Positions 25,301 to 33,678 of a stretch of 64,000 nucleotides of DNA are shown here, piece after piece; position 1 is the stretch's first letter, and the number at the start of each line of letters is the position of its first letter. Both the position numbers and the translations under genes were made by a program. The notes below the pieces were generated by a model. It worked only from the letters and a program-made list of their open reading frames with translations. It was not told where the DNA came from and did no database searches. The stretch comes from Octadecabacter temperatus (GTDB lineage: Bacteria; Pseudomonadota; Alphaproteobacteria; Rhodobacterales; Rhodobacteraceae), in assembly GCF_001187845.1 (NCBI RefSeq), contig NZ_CP012160.1, positions 3,036,501 to 3,100,500 of the forward strand. The letters are read 5' to 3'.

Positions 25301-26884
25301 GCTCAGCGGGCGGTACTTTTCAGACAGAACCGCCGACGGGGTATCGTCCCCCATAGACGCCAGCGCCTCTTTTGCGTCCTCAGCCATTGGCGCCAGAATG
25401 TTTTCCAGCTCCTCAATTGTGTAACCCGCCGCGATCTGGCGCTTGCGCAACTCAGCACCTGCATAAAGCGGTGCTTCGGTGACAGCGCCGAGGTCTTCGT
25501 CCAAATCACTGATCCGGCTAACCCACTCACCAAACGGCAGTGCGGAAGACATTTTATCTTTCAGCTCAACATCGTGGTAAAGCTCGCCCTTACCCATGTG
25601 GACACCGATCATTTGGCCAGGCCCAAGCGCGCCCTTTTCAACGACATTCGCTTCGTCAATCGGCACCATTCCAGCCTCGGAACCTGCGATCAACAAGCGA
25701 TCACCCGTCACAACGTAACGCATCGGGCGCAGGCCGCTGCGATCCAGACCCGCACAAACCCAACGACCATCAGTCATCGCGAGGGCAGCAGGACCATCCC
25801 ACGGCTCCATCACAGAGTTGCAGTAGGAATACATATCGCGCCACTTTTGTGGCAGCTCAGTTGTCTGCTTTGACCAGCTTTCAGGTACCATCATTGTCTT
25901 TGCCATCGGCGCAGAACGCCCAGCGCGAACCAGAACTTCAAACACAGAATCCAACGCGGCAGAGTCAGACGACCCACTTGCAACGATCGGCTTAATGTCG
26001 TCCGCCATATCGCCAAACGTACCTGACGCCATGCGAATTTCGTGGGACTTCATCCAGTTCAAGTTACCCTTGAGCGTGTTGATCTCACCGTTGTGCGCCA
26101 ACATGCGGAACGGCTGCGCCAACCACCACTGCGGGAATGTGTTTGTGGAATAACGCTGGTGATAGATCGCAAACGCAGACTCAAACTTCTCGTCCATCAG
26201 ATCGGGGTAAAACTCGGCAACCTGCTCGGCGAGCATCATACCTTTGTAGATAATCGAGCGGCAGGACAAAGACGCGAGATACAGCTCACGGATACCAGCA
26301 GCAGTTGCCGCCTTTTCGATACGACGACGGATAACATAAAGCTCACGCTCAAATGTTTCCTCATCCACACCCTTAGAATTCGAAATCAAAATCTGTTCGA
26401 TCTCGGGACGTGTCGCATTGGCCTTTTCACCCAGACAAGACACATCAACCGGCACATGGCGCCAGCCGTAGATGTAATAACCCATGCGCAAAACTTCGGT
26501 TTCAACGATTGTCCGGCACGTTTCCTGCTCGCCGAAATTAGTGCGCGGCAGGAACACCTGACCAACCGCCAGCAATTCATTTTGGCGAGGGGTATGACCG
26601 GTTCGTTCAACCTGATCGTAAAAGAACGAAACAGGGATTTGAACGTGGATACCCGCGCCATCACCAGTCTTACCGTCAGCGTCCACAGCACCACGGTGCC
26701 AGATCGCTTTCAACGCTGAGATACCATTCTCGACAACCTTGCGGGACTTCTTACCGTCAATCGAAACAACCAAGCCAACACCACAGTTGGCTTTTTCGTC
26801 GTCATGCGCATACAGGCCATTCTCGGCCATGTAGTCGCGCTTGGCTTGCTCGGCTTCCACCCATGCTTGATCGTACTTTGTCAT
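22346..26884 (-). CDS. gltB: Glutamate synthase (NADPH) large subunit
   Basis: This encodes 1512 residues. With GltD it converts glutamine plus 2-oxoglutarate to two glutamates (EC 1.4.1.13). The first 33 residues are a propeptide. Cys34 in NCGVGLVV becomes the N-terminal nucleophile of the class II amidotransferase domain. FMN and 2-oxoglutarate sites are in the central barrel (SGHNGGTGASPATSIKYAG near residue 1075). The 3Fe-4S ligands lie in CIMVRQCQSNTCPVGVC near 1150. The C-terminal GxGxG repeats (GLSGGTIVVRPP and after) end the protein. The start at 26884 is chosen from GGAGAG at 5 bases. A small secreted-protein gene separates it from gltD. Confidence 0.97.
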   Translation of the reverse strand: MTKYDQAWVEAEQAKRDYMAENGLYAHDDEKANCGVGLVVSIDGKKSRKVVENGISALKAIWHRGAVDADGKTGDGAGIHVQIPVSFFYDQVERTGHTPRQNELLAVGQVFLPRTNFGEQETCRTIVETEVLRMGYYIYGWRHVPVDVSCLGEKANATRPEIEQILISNSKGVDEETFERELYVIRRRIEKAATAAGIRELYLASLSCRSIIYKGMMLAEQVAEFYPDLMDEKFESAFAIYHQRYSTNTFPQWWLAQPFRMLAHNGEINTLKGNLNWMKSHEIRMASGTFGDMADDIKPIVASGSSDSAALDSVFEVLVRAGRSAPMAKTMMVPESWSKQTTELPQKWRDMYSYCNSVMEPWDGPAALAMTDGRWVCAGLDRSGLRPMRYVVTGDRLLIAGSEAGMVPIDEANVVEKGALGPGQMIGVHMGKGELYHDVELKDKMSSALPFGEWVSRISDLDEDLGAVTEAPLYAGAELRKRQIAAGYTIEELENILAPMAEDAKEALASMGDDTPSAVLSEKYRPLSHFFRQNFSQVTNPPIDSLREFRVMSLKTRFGNLKNVLDEDSNQTEILVLDSPFVGNAQWDALQTKFNASCVEIDCTFAADGGAGALSAGLERIRAEAEDAVRSGAGHLTLTDQHQGEGRVAMPMILATSAVHSWLTRKGLRTFTSLNVRSAECIDPHYFAVLIGCGATVVNAYLAEDSLDDRIERGLLDCTLTEAVSRYRNAIDQGLLKIMAKMGISVISSYRGGLNFEAVGLSRAMVAEYFPGMQSRISGIGVSGVQRKIEAVHQAGWLGGSDVLPIGGFYKARRSGEKHAWEAQTMHLLQQACNRASYELWTQYSNAMKSNPPIHLRDLLAVKPMGKSIPIEEVESITSIRKRFVTPGMSLGALSPEAHKTLNVAMNRIGAKSDSGEGGEDPAHFVPEANGDNPSAKIKQVASGRFGVTAEYLNQCEELEIKVAQGAKPGEGGQLPGMKVTDLIARLRHSTKGVTLISPPPHHDIYSIEDLAQLIYDLKQINPRCKVTVKLVASSGVGTIAAGVAKAKADVILISGHNGGTGASPATSIKYAGLPWEMGLTEAHQVLAMNNLRERVTLRTDGGLRTGRDIVMAAMLGAEEYGIGTAALIAMGCIMVRQCQSNTCPVGVCTQDEALRDKFTGNADKVVNLITFYATEVREILAEIGARSLDEVIGRADLLAQVSRGSAHLDDLDLNPMLITVDGAKEITYDRNKPRNAVPDTLDAQIVKDAARFLEEGEKMQLEYAVQNTLRTIGTRTSSHIVRNFGMRNSLQPDHLTVKLKGSAGQSLGAFAAPGLKLEVSGDANDYVGKGLSGGTIVVRPPMNSPLDASKNTIIGNTVLYGATAGYLFAAGRAGERFAVRNSGASVVVEGCGSNGCEYTTGGTAVILGSIGANFGAGMTGGMAYLYDPERKSEALINMETLVTCGVTVEHWEAELKGLIERHLEETHSRKAADILQHWELERGNFVQICPKEMLVHLPAPLTLEQSAVPAE

Positions 26885-26925
26885 ATCGTCTCTCCTCATC
26901 GCGGCCCCAATGGGCGCGGTCTTAT

Positions 26926-27633
26926 TCAATAATTGGCTTGGATCAGCTGGGCATCGTTTGTGTCGATCGAAGACATCTCAACGCCGCATCCGAATTTCGG
27001 GTTCACTGACAGGAAGCCAGGCTCATCTGGGAAGATGAATTCGACTGGCGTGTCATCGCTATCGAAACGGTCATCCGATGTGATGTAGCTGCTGATCCCG
27101 CCGATAAACATGCGCCACTCGTCACTGACGAATTCAGCACCTTCGCTTTTCCACATCTCGGTGCCTGCCGCGTCATAGGCCGTCAGCGCATATTCCGTTC
27201 TGCGCAGTGTCACACCGTCGATCTCAACGGTTTCACCTGTCAGGCGATCAAAACCAACGTACTGGCTTGTTCCGATCTCGCGGCTTTCCGTCACGAAGTC
27301 CCATGTATCAATATCGTTCGCCAAAAGCTCACTCATCGACATCGAGTCAGTCGTCGCATCAGACAAGCGCTCGGTATGGCCGGAGCGCAAATGGAAGCTC
27401 TCTAACCATTCTGCCTCGCCGCTAATGCGACCTACATAAGATAGACCTTCTTCGTCCATCGTCGCGCGGCGCTGCTCACCGTTGCTGTCGCCGTCGCAAG
27501 TAAAGTAGTGCGACACAGAGCAGCTGGTACTTTGGATCGTCAGATACCCTTCGCACCCCTGCGGAAGGGAAAACTGCTGCGCGGCCACGGGGCTGGCAGT
27601 TAGAACGAACAACGTCAAAACGGTCTTCATCAT
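26926..27633 (-). CDS. Secreted cysteine-containing protein of unknown function, between gltB and gltD
   Basis: This encodes 235 residues. A signal peptide is clear (MMKTVLTLFVLTASPVAAQQ, cleavage after Ala near residue 18). The mature part has Cys at CEGYLTIQSTSCSVSHYFTC, all within 20 residues, and one more Cys in FGCGVEM near the end, suggesting disulfides in the periplasm. The rest is rich in Asp, Glu, Ser and Thr with beta-strand-like alternation. The start at 27633 has GGAGAG at 7 bases; an earlier TTG overlaps that site. I do not recognise the family. It lies 41 bases before gltB and 111 bases after gltD on the same strand. Confidence 0.75.
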   Translation of the reverse strand: MMKTVLTLFVLTASPVAAQQFSLPQGCEGYLTIQSTSCSVSHYFTCDGDSNGEQRRATMDEEGLSYVGRISGEAEWLESFHLRSGHTERLSDATTDSMSMSELLANDIDTWDFVTESREIGTSQYVGFDRLTGETVEIDGVTLRRTEYALTAYDAAGTEMWKSEGAEFVSDEWRMFIGGISSYITSDDRFDSDDTPVEFIFPDEPGFLSVNPKFGCGVEMSSIDTNDAQLIQANY

Positions 27634-27690
27634 CTGTTTACTCTCCAAGTCAGCATGTCTGACCTTTACACCTTCGGCGTTTGGGTCGGC

Positions 27691-27734
27691 GTATATACAG
27701 TTTCTATACGGCTTATATACGGGTTCTATATGAC
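27691..27734. repeat. Tandem imperfect 22-bp repeat, possible operator
   Basis: Two adjacent 22-base units (27691-27712 and 27713-27734) agree at about 17 positions. Each has a TATATAC half and a TTCTATA half. The pair lies between the gltD stop and the secreted-protein gene, about 60 bases ahead of its start, so it could be a control site for that gene. Confidence 0.45.
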
Positions 27735-27744
27735 GTATTTCGCC

Positions 27745-29178
27745 CTATTCGGCCGCCACCGCAGCGCCCTGATTAACGTACTCAAGGATTGCTTCAGCCG
27801 CATCGCGACCGTCTTTAATGGCCCAAACCACAAGGCTCGCACCGCGCACAATGTCACCCGCCGCAAACACACCTTCTAGGCTTGTCTGACCAGTGGTGAA
27901 TTCTGCTTTGATCGTGCCCCAGCGCGTGACTTCCAGTTCAGGAACGTTCCACAATGTCGGGATGTCTTCCGGTTCAAAGCCCAGCGCCTGAACGACCAAG
28001 TCAGCGTCTTCAATGTAGTCGCTGCCTTCAATCAGTTCCGGCATCTGACGGCCCGACGCATCCGGCGCACCAAGACGCATCTTTTGCACCATCACACCTT
28101 CAACCTTGTCGCCGGTGAAACCCTTCGGTGCGGACAGCCAAACGAACTCAACGCCTTCTTCCTTGGCGTTCTGAACTTCGCGCATAGATCCCGGCATGTT
28201 TGCTTCATCACGACGGTACAAGCACTTCACACTTTCAGCGCCCTGACGGATCGCCGTACGTACACAATCCATCGCCGTGTCGCCGCCGCCGATCACAACA
28301 ACCTTCTTACCAGTCGCGTTCAGCTCACCACTTTCGAATTCTTCAACCACATCACCGAACGACTTACGGTTGCTTGCAGTAAGATAATCAATCGCGCGAA
28401 CGATACCCTCAGCGCCAACACCCGGTGCTTCAAGCCCCCGTGTTTTATAGACGCCCGTAGCAATGAGCACCGCTTCGTGCTTTCCGCGAATGGCATCAAA
28501 CGACAGGTCGTCGCCAACATCACAGTTCAACACAAACTCAACGCCGCCGTCTTCCAACTGCTGCATGCGCTGCATGACAATGTCTTTTTCCAGCTTAAAA
28601 CCAGGGATACCGTAGGTCAGCAAACCGCCCCCGCGATCGTAGCGATCGTAAACCGTAACCTGCACACCCCGACGACGCAGAATGTCGGCAGCCGCCAAAC
28701 CACCTGGGCCCGCACCGATGATGCCGACGCTTTCAGCGCGCTCTGTGTGCGGCTTGATCGGCTTTACCCAACCGTTCTCAAACGCGGTGTCAGTGATGTA
28801 TTTTTCAACAGACCCGATTGTTACGGTGCCGTGGCCTGATTGCTCAATCACACAGTTGCCTTCGCACAGGCGATCCTGCGGGCAGATGCGGCCACAAATC
28901 TCTGGGAATGTGTTGGTTGCTTGGGACAGCTCATAGGCTTCCTCAAGACGTCCCTCAGCGGTCATACGCAGCCAGTCAGGGATGTTGTTGTGCAACGGGC
29001 AATGTGACTGGCAATACGGCACACCACACTGCGAACAGCGCGACGCCTGTTCAGCTGCTTTCGCCGTAGCGTACTCAGCGTAAATCTCTCCGAAGTCTTC
29101 TTTACGTAGATTGGGCGGACGCTTCTCGGGCATATCCCGTTCTACATCCACAAACTTCAGCATCTTTTGACCAGCCAC
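27745..29178 (-). CDS. gltD: Glutamate synthase (NADPH) small subunit
   Basis: This encodes 477 residues. GltD takes electrons from NADPH through FAD and two [4Fe-4S] clusters to GltB. The N-terminal cysteines are in CSQCGVPYCQSHCP (near residue 42) and CGRICPQDRLCEGNC (near 94). The FAD motif is VGIIGAGPGGLAAADIL near 148, and the NADPH motif is VVVIGGGDTAMDCVRTA near 290. A late GVFAAGDIVRGASLVVWAI binds FAD. Translation starts at a GTG with GGAG at 8 bases. A TATACT box stands at 29244-29249 on the minus strand, about 65 bases upstream, without a good -35. Confidence 0.97.
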   Translation of the reverse strand: MAGQKMLKFVDVERDMPEKRPPNLRKEDFGEIYAEYATAKAAEQASRCSQCGVPYCQSHCPLHNNIPDWLRMTAEGRLEEAYELSQATNTFPEICGRICPQDRLCEGNCVIEQSGHGTVTIGSVEKYITDTAFENGWVKPIKPHTERAESVGIIGAGPGGLAAADILRRRGVQVTVYDRYDRGGGLLTYGIPGFKLEKDIVMQRMQQLEDGGVEFVLNCDVGDDLSFDAIRGKHEAVLIATGVYKTRGLEAPGVGAEGIVRAIDYLTASNRKSFGDVVEEFESGELNATGKKVVVIGGGDTAMDCVRTAIRQGAESVKCLYRRDEANMPGSMREVQNAKEEGVEFVWLSAPKGFTGDKVEGVMVQKMRLGAPDASGRQMPELIEGSDYIEDADLVVQALGFEPEDIPTLWNVPELEVTRWGTIKAEFTTGQTSLEGVFAAGDIVRGASLVVWAIKDGRDAAEAILEYVNQGAAVAAE

Positions 29179-29392
29179 AGGACATTCTCCAAATCGAAAT
29201 TCCGAACCGCACTTCTATTTCACGTGTGAGAGGAATAAAAGTCAGTATAGTTTACCTATTTGCCGAATATTTGCACTCGGATGCAAGCATTTGTCAATAC
29301 ATCACAAAACTTTAGGTCCGAAACGGTCTTATATCCCCCCTTCCCCCACGACTCCCATGATTTAGAAAGGCCGAAACGAATCAGGAAACGTT

Positions 29393-30196
29393 ATGCCGCT
29401 CTTAACACTCGTACTTGCTGCGCTTATTCAGGGAATCACCGAATTCCTGCCCGTGTCCTCCTCTGGGCACCTTATTTTGCTGCCGCAACTGACCGGTATG
29501 GCAGACCAAGGCCAAGTCATTGATGTCGCCGTTCACGTCGGCACCCTCTTCGCGGTAATCATTTATTTCTGGACGGATGCGCGCGCCGCCTTGTTTGGCC
29601 TTCCACGTGTTCTGCGCGGAAAAATCGACACCGACGGGGCGTTCCTCGCGTGGTGCCTCATCCTCGCAACGATTCCCGTGGTGATATTCGGCCTCATCCT
29701 CAAGCTCACGGGCCTTGATGACATGCTACGCAATATGACCGTCATCGGTTGGACAATGTTGATCTTCGGCATCGTACTGTACTGGGCAGATCAAACCGGA
29801 AAAACAGATAAGACCGCCAAGGAATGGACCATCCGCGACGCGTTGACGATGGGGGTTTGGCAAGCGATTTCCCTGATTCCCGGCACATCACGCTCCGGCA
29901 TCACCATCACCGCTTCGCGTAAACTCGGCTACAAACGCGAAGACGGCGCCAAGCTTTCAATGTTGATGTCCATCCCAACAATTATCGCGTCAGGCGTTCT
30001 TTTGGGTGCAGAAGTCGCAGTTACAGCAGACGCACAAGCAGCCAAAGACGGGGCGATTGCAGCCGCACTCGCATTCTTTGCCGCGCTCGCAGCGTTGTCA
30101 CTCATGATGCGCTTGCTCAAATCCGTCAGCTTCACACCCTACGTGATCTACCGCGTCATTCTTGGGGTCGTACTGCTTGGGATCGCCTATACCTAA
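29393..30196 (+). CDS. uppP: Undecaprenyl-diphosphate phosphatase
   Basis: This encodes 267 residues with eight hydrophobic segments. UppP (BacA, EC 3.6.1.27) recycles undecaprenyl diphosphate for cell-wall and O-antigen lipid carriers, and gives bacitracin resistance. GITEFLPVSSSGHL (residues 14-27) contains the conserved Glu and Ser, and PGTSRSGITI near 163 is the second motif. AGGAAACGTT precedes the ATG. Its stop overlaps the convergent NDUFA9-like gene by 4 bases. Confidence 0.96.
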   Translation: MPLLTLVLAALIQGITEFLPVSSSGHLILLPQLTGMADQGQVIDVAVHVGTLFAVIIYFWTDARAALFGLPRVLRGKIDTDGAFLAWCLILATIPVVIFGLILKLTGLDDMLRNMTVIGWTMLIFGIVLYWADQTGKTDKTAKEWTIRDALTMGVWQAISLIPGTSRSGITITASRKLGYKREDGAKLSMLMSIPTIIASGVLLGAEVAVTADAQAAKDGAIAAALAFFAALAALSLMMRLLKSVSFTPYVIYRVILGVVLLGIAYT

Positions 30197-31170
30197 GCGC
30201 GCAGGTTTTTGGCGCTTTCTTTGATCGCGTCATACTGGCCGGACGGGCGGAACCGCCACAGGTAATCCGGCAGGATCGCTTCCATCGGCGTTGGCATGAT
30301 GCCCAAATCTTCAAAGCTTTGCGCGTCATCTGACACGACGTTGTCAATCGCCAGAAGCTTAACCTGATCCGCTGTGATTGGACCCGGTACGAAACCAAGT
30401 GACAAAACACGGCCAACCTTAAAGCCAAACGCCATAATCCGCGCAACCCAGAACGGAATATTCAGTACCAAACGACGACGGCGAACAACCGAAAGCATCT
30501 CATCCATGAGCTCACGGAACGTGTGCACGTCCGGTCCGCCAAGTTCAAAAACGCCCTGCGCATTACCTTCGACACCCATCACCGCAGCGGCTGCAATATC
30601 GTCAACATAAACAGGTTGGAATTTTGTCCCAGCGCCAACAATCGGCAGAACCGGCCCGAAACGGGACATGCCAGCGAAACGATTGAAGAAGCGATCCTCG
30701 TCACCAAAAATAACTGATGGGCGAATGATCATCGCGTTCGGCATGTGCGCCAGAACGCCAGCTTCGCCTTCCGCTTTGGTCCGCGCGTAATCGCTGTCAC
30801 TTTCGGCATCCGCTCCGATTGCTGAAATCTGCACCATGGACCCAACACCCATTGAGGCAGCGATACGTGCAACGCGCTCAGCGCCCTCGGCTTGAACTGC
30901 CTCAAATGTGTTCTTGCCAAAGTCATGCAACGTTCCCACGCAATTCACGACCGCATCGGCACCTTGCATCACAGATGCCACAGAATCATCGTCGCGAATG
31001 TTGCAAAAAACAGGCTCAACTTGCCCGACAGCACCATAAGGTTTTACAAACATTGCCTCGTTAGGATTACGAACCGCAACCCTAACGCGCCAACCATCCT
31101 TAGCCAAACGCCGCGCAATATACCGCCCGACAAAACCGGACCCGCCGTAAATGGTGACAAGTTTGGACAT
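30193..31170 (-). CDS. Complex I NDUFA9 subunit-like NAD(P)-binding SDR protein
   Basis: This encodes 325 residues of the atypical extended SDR family related to NDUFA9. The NAD(P)-binding start is LVTIYGGSGFVGRYIARRLA (3-22). AVVNCVGTLHDFGKNTFEAV is near 86 and VDDIAAAAVMGVEG near 192. The usual catalytic YxxxK is replaced around YARTKAEGE, which does keep Tyr and Lys (near 137). NDUFA9 accompanies respiratory complex I and binds NADPH in eukaryotes. Alphaproteobacterial homologues are annotated by similarity and may instead bind quinone-related or lipid partners. No nuo gene is nearby. Confidence 0.85.
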   Translation of the reverse strand: MSKLVTIYGGSGFVGRYIARRLAKDGWRVRVAVRNPNEAMFVKPYGAVGQVEPVFCNIRDDDSVASVMQGADAVVNCVGTLHDFGKNTFEAVQAEGAERVARIAASMGVGSMVQISAIGADAESDSDYARTKAEGEAGVLAHMPNAMIIRPSVIFGDEDRFFNRFAGMSRFGPVLPIVGAGTKFQPVYVDDIAAAAVMGVEGNAQGVFELGGPDVHTFRELMDEMLSVVRRRRLVLNIPFWVARIMAFGFKVGRVLSLGFVPGPITADQVKLLAIDNVVSDDAQSFEDLGIMPTPMEAILPDYLWRFRPSGQYDAIKESAKNLRA

Positions 31171-31321
31171 GATAGCGTTCCCTAAGCTTAAACCTATTCA
31201 CCAAGCCGTTTACCCGCGTGGCCCTTGATAAACAAGGCGCATATCGGCGCATCGCTCCAGCTTCTTTTATTCAAAATTGCCTATTCCTTTTACCAGTACA
31301 CCATTCTAACGCTGAATCGCG

Positions 31322-31350
31322 TTGACAGGTCCGCGTGACGGACTTAAAGC
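31322..31350 (+). promoter_or_regulatory. Probable promoter of tRNA-Leu
   Basis: A perfect TTGACA (31322-31327), 17-base spacer and TAAAGC (31345-31350) end 20 bases before the tRNA. The -35 is convincing, the -10 weak. Confidence 0.5.
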
Positions 31351-31369
31351 CCTCCTCACGTAATCTGTT

Positions 31370-31456
31370 GCCCAGATGGCGGAATTGGTAGACGCGCCAG
31401 CTTCAGGTGCTGGTGTCTGTATGGACGTGGAGGTTCGAGTCCTCTTCTGGGCACCA
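31370..31456 (+). tRNA. tRNA-Leu (anticodon CAG)
   Basis: This is an 87-base tRNA with acceptor stem GCCCAGA/TCTGGGC, discriminator A and an encoded CCA. The anticodon stem CCAGC/GCTGG encloses TTCAGGT, giving anticodon CAG. The long variable arm (class II tRNA) and the T-arm GAGG-TTCGAGT-CCTC fit leucine. It lies 40 bases upstream of the RNase D gene. Confidence 0.97.
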
Positions 31457-31496
31457 TTCTCTCTACATCGCGAAGAACGCATGTTAGAGGGTTCGT

Positions 31497-32108
31497 ATGA
31501 CAAACCATCTTTACCAGAATGATTTACCCGACGGCCTCGATCTTGGCCCTGTTGTCGCGATTGATTGCGAAACGATGGGGTTGAATCCGCATCGGGACCG
31601 TTTGTGTCTTATTCAGATGAGCAGTGGCGACGGAGATTGCCACCTTGTGCAAGTTGCCGTTGGCCAAACCGAAGCACCGAACCTGTGCAAAATGCTTGCT
31701 GATCCGAATGTATTAAAGCTGTTTCACTTTGGCCGTTTTGATATCGCGGCAATGTTGAATGCCTTTGGAACTGTGGCAGCACCTGTCTACTGTACGAAGA
31801 TCGCCAGTAAACTTGTCCGAACGTACACGGACCGTCACGGCCTCAAAAATCTGCTGCAAGAGTTGCTGCGTGTCGATATTTCAAAGTTCCAGCAGCAATC
31901 CGATTGGGGAGCGTCAGATCTGACCAAAGCCCAGCTTGAATATGCGGCATCGGATGTTTTGTATCTTCACCAATTGCGAGAAGCGCTAAACGTCCGTCTT
32001 GAACGTGAAAACCGGACCGAAATGGCACAGGCCTGTTTTGACTTTTTACCAACCCGCGCGCAGCTTGATCTTGCAGGCTGGCCCGAACAGGATATCTTTT
32101 CTCACTAA
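31497..32108 (+). CDS. rnd: Ribonuclease D-like 3-prime-5-prime exonuclease
   Basis: This encodes 203 residues with only the DEDD exonuclease domain. AIDCETMGLNPHRDRLCLIQ near residue 21 has the first Asp and Glu. FHFGRFDIAAML near 76 carries the second Asp, and EYAASDVLYLHQLRE near 148 has the DEDDy Tyr/Asp end. Full-length E. coli RNase D has two further HRDC domains, which are absent here. This is the short alphaproteobacterial form, likely active in tRNA 3-prime trimming, consistent with its position just after tRNA-Leu. Its stop overlaps the next start by one base (TAATG). Confidence 0.9.
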   Translation: MTNHLYQNDLPDGLDLGPVVAIDCETMGLNPHRDRLCLIQMSSGDGDCHLVQVAVGQTEAPNLCKMLADPNVLKLFHFGRFDIAAMLNAFGTVAAPVYCTKIASKLVRTYTDRHGLKNLLQELLRVDISKFQQQSDWGASDLTKAQLEYAASDVLYLHQLREALNVRLERENRTEMAQACFDFLPTRAQLDLAGWPEQDIFSH

Positions 32109-33076
32109 TGGTTGATCATACAAAATTCACCGACACTGCCCGCCGTGTCATTCGCGAAGAAGCCGATGCACTGAATGCGCTTGCGGATGCTTTGGACGGC
32201 ACTTTGGCCGAAGCCGTAGATATGATCCTGAATGCCAGTGGTCGGATCATCATTTCAGGGATCGGAAAATCCGGCCATATCGCCCGCAAGATCGCGGCGA
32301 CCTTGGCAAGTACTGGCACGCCAGCACATTTCGTTCACCCAGCCGAGGCATCCCATGGGGACCTTGGTATGGTAACACGTGGCGACGTTGTTCTGGCGAT
32401 TTCAAATTCTGGCGAGGCGCCCGAACTTGCCAATTTGATCGCATATACCCAGCGCTTTGGTATTCCCCTGATCGGAATGACCAGCCGATCCAACAGCGCA
32501 TTGGCAATACAATCTGATATCGTTTTGCTGATGCCAAAATTGCCTGAGGCCTGTGGAACCGGTGTTGTTCCGACAACATCCACAACAATGACCCTTGCGC
32601 TAGGCGATGCACTGTCTGTCGCCATTATGGAGCATCGCGCGTTTTCAGCAGATAACTTCCGCGACTTTCATCCAGGCGGTAAACTCGGGTCACAACTGTC
32701 CCGCGTTGGCGATTTGATGCACAAGAATGATGCTGTACCCCTCGTCGGCGAAAAGACCCCTATGAGCGATACCCTGCTGACGATCAGTCAAAAGGGCTTC
32801 GGTGTGGTTGGCGTATTGGACGATGCAGGCTACCTTACCGGCATCGTGACCGACGGCGATTTGCGCCGGAATATGGGTGGCTTACTAGATTTGACTGCAG
32901 GCGAAGTGATGACCAAAGCACCGCGCACGATTGGAACGACGTCGCTAGCGGAAGAGGCTGTAAACGTGATGAACACTGGCAATATTACCTGCTTGTTCGT
33001 GGTGGACCCGGACGGATCCCGCAAAGTCGCTGGCATTTTGCACATTCACGACTGTCTACGCGCAGGCATTGTGTAG
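32108..33076 (+). CDS. kdsD: Arabinose-5-phosphate isomerase (KpsF/GutQ family)
   Basis: This encodes 322 residues: a SIS domain (about 35-185) followed by two CBS domains (about 205-320). It converts ribulose 5-phosphate to arabinose 5-phosphate for Kdo synthesis. IISGIGKSGHIARKIAATLAST and HPAEASHGDLGM near residues 50-85 and ISNSGEAPELANLI near 97 are the SIS motifs. VVPTTSTTMTLALGDALSVA near 155 and FHPGGKLG near 190 match KdsD. It is translationally coupled to rnd, and its stop directly abuts lptC. kdsB lies at 42559-43359. Confidence 0.95.
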   Translation: MVDHTKFTDTARRVIREEADALNALADALDGTLAEAVDMILNASGRIIISGIGKSGHIARKIAATLASTGTPAHFVHPAEASHGDLGMVTRGDVVLAISNSGEAPELANLIAYTQRFGIPLIGMTSRSNSALAIQSDIVLLMPKLPEACGTGVVPTTSTTMTLALGDALSVAIMEHRAFSADNFRDFHPGGKLGSQLSRVGDLMHKNDAVPLVGEKTPMSDTLLTISQKGFGVVGVLDDAGYLTGIVTDGDLRRNMGGLLDLTAGEVMTKAPRTIGTTSLAEEAVNVMNTGNITCLFVVDPDGSRKVAGILHIHDCLRAGIV

Positions 33077-33667
33077 ATGACTGGCGACGACAATCTTTAT
33101 TCTCAGTTTGTCGGCTTTCTAAAGATCACTCTGCCGCTCGGTGCGCTGGCGTTGATGTCTACTGTTTTCCTGTTCGCCCGGGCACCGACGCAAGAAACGA
33201 CGATTCCCTACGCCGAAATCGAAGAAATCGCTCGCGAACCGCGGTTATCCGGCGCGCAGATTTCTGGTGTGGCCGATGATGGTTCCGTGATTGGAATTAG
33301 CGCGGGCACCACGCGCCCAAATGGCGACCTAATGATAGTTGAAAACCTGTCCGCGACAGTCGACTCAGTAAACGGCATTCATATCGATATTCGTGCAGGA
33401 ATGGGTGAGATCGACACGGCATCCCGGATCGCACGTCTGACTGGTTTAGCCCGTGTCGAAACTTCAAACGGCTATGAAATGGAAACGGCTGGCCTAACGG
33501 CAAACCTGACCACAGGCCAATTAATTTCCGATGGGGCAATTGAAGCGCAAGCGCCCTTTGGTTCGCTTACCGCTGGTCAAATGGTCATCGAAACGCCCGA
33601 AGGCATGGACGGCCAAGTGATGCTTTTCCAAAATGGTGTTCGGCTGGTATACACACCGCAGCAATAG
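33077..33667 (+). CDS. lptC: LPS export protein LptC
   Basis: This encodes 196 residues. One N-terminal membrane helix (about 13-35, LPLGALALMSTVFLFA) anchors a periplasmic beta-jellyroll that receives LPS from LptBFG and passes it to LptA. Sequence conservation in this family is low; the call rests on the anchor, the beta-rich body (ETAGLTANLTTGQLISDGAI near 135-155) and the strict context kdsD-lptC-lptA-lptB. The ATG follows the kdsD TAG with no gap. Confidence 0.88.
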   Translation: MTGDDNLYSQFVGFLKITLPLGALALMSTVFLFARAPTQETTIPYAEIEEIAREPRLSGAQISGVADDGSVIGISAGTTRPNGDLMIVENLSATVDSVNGIHIDIRAGMGEIDTASRIARLTGLARVETSNGYEMETAGLTANLTTGQLISDGAIEAQAPFGSLTAGQMVIETPEGMDGQVMLFQNGVRLVYTPQQ

Positions 33668-33678
33668 GATTCTTTAAC

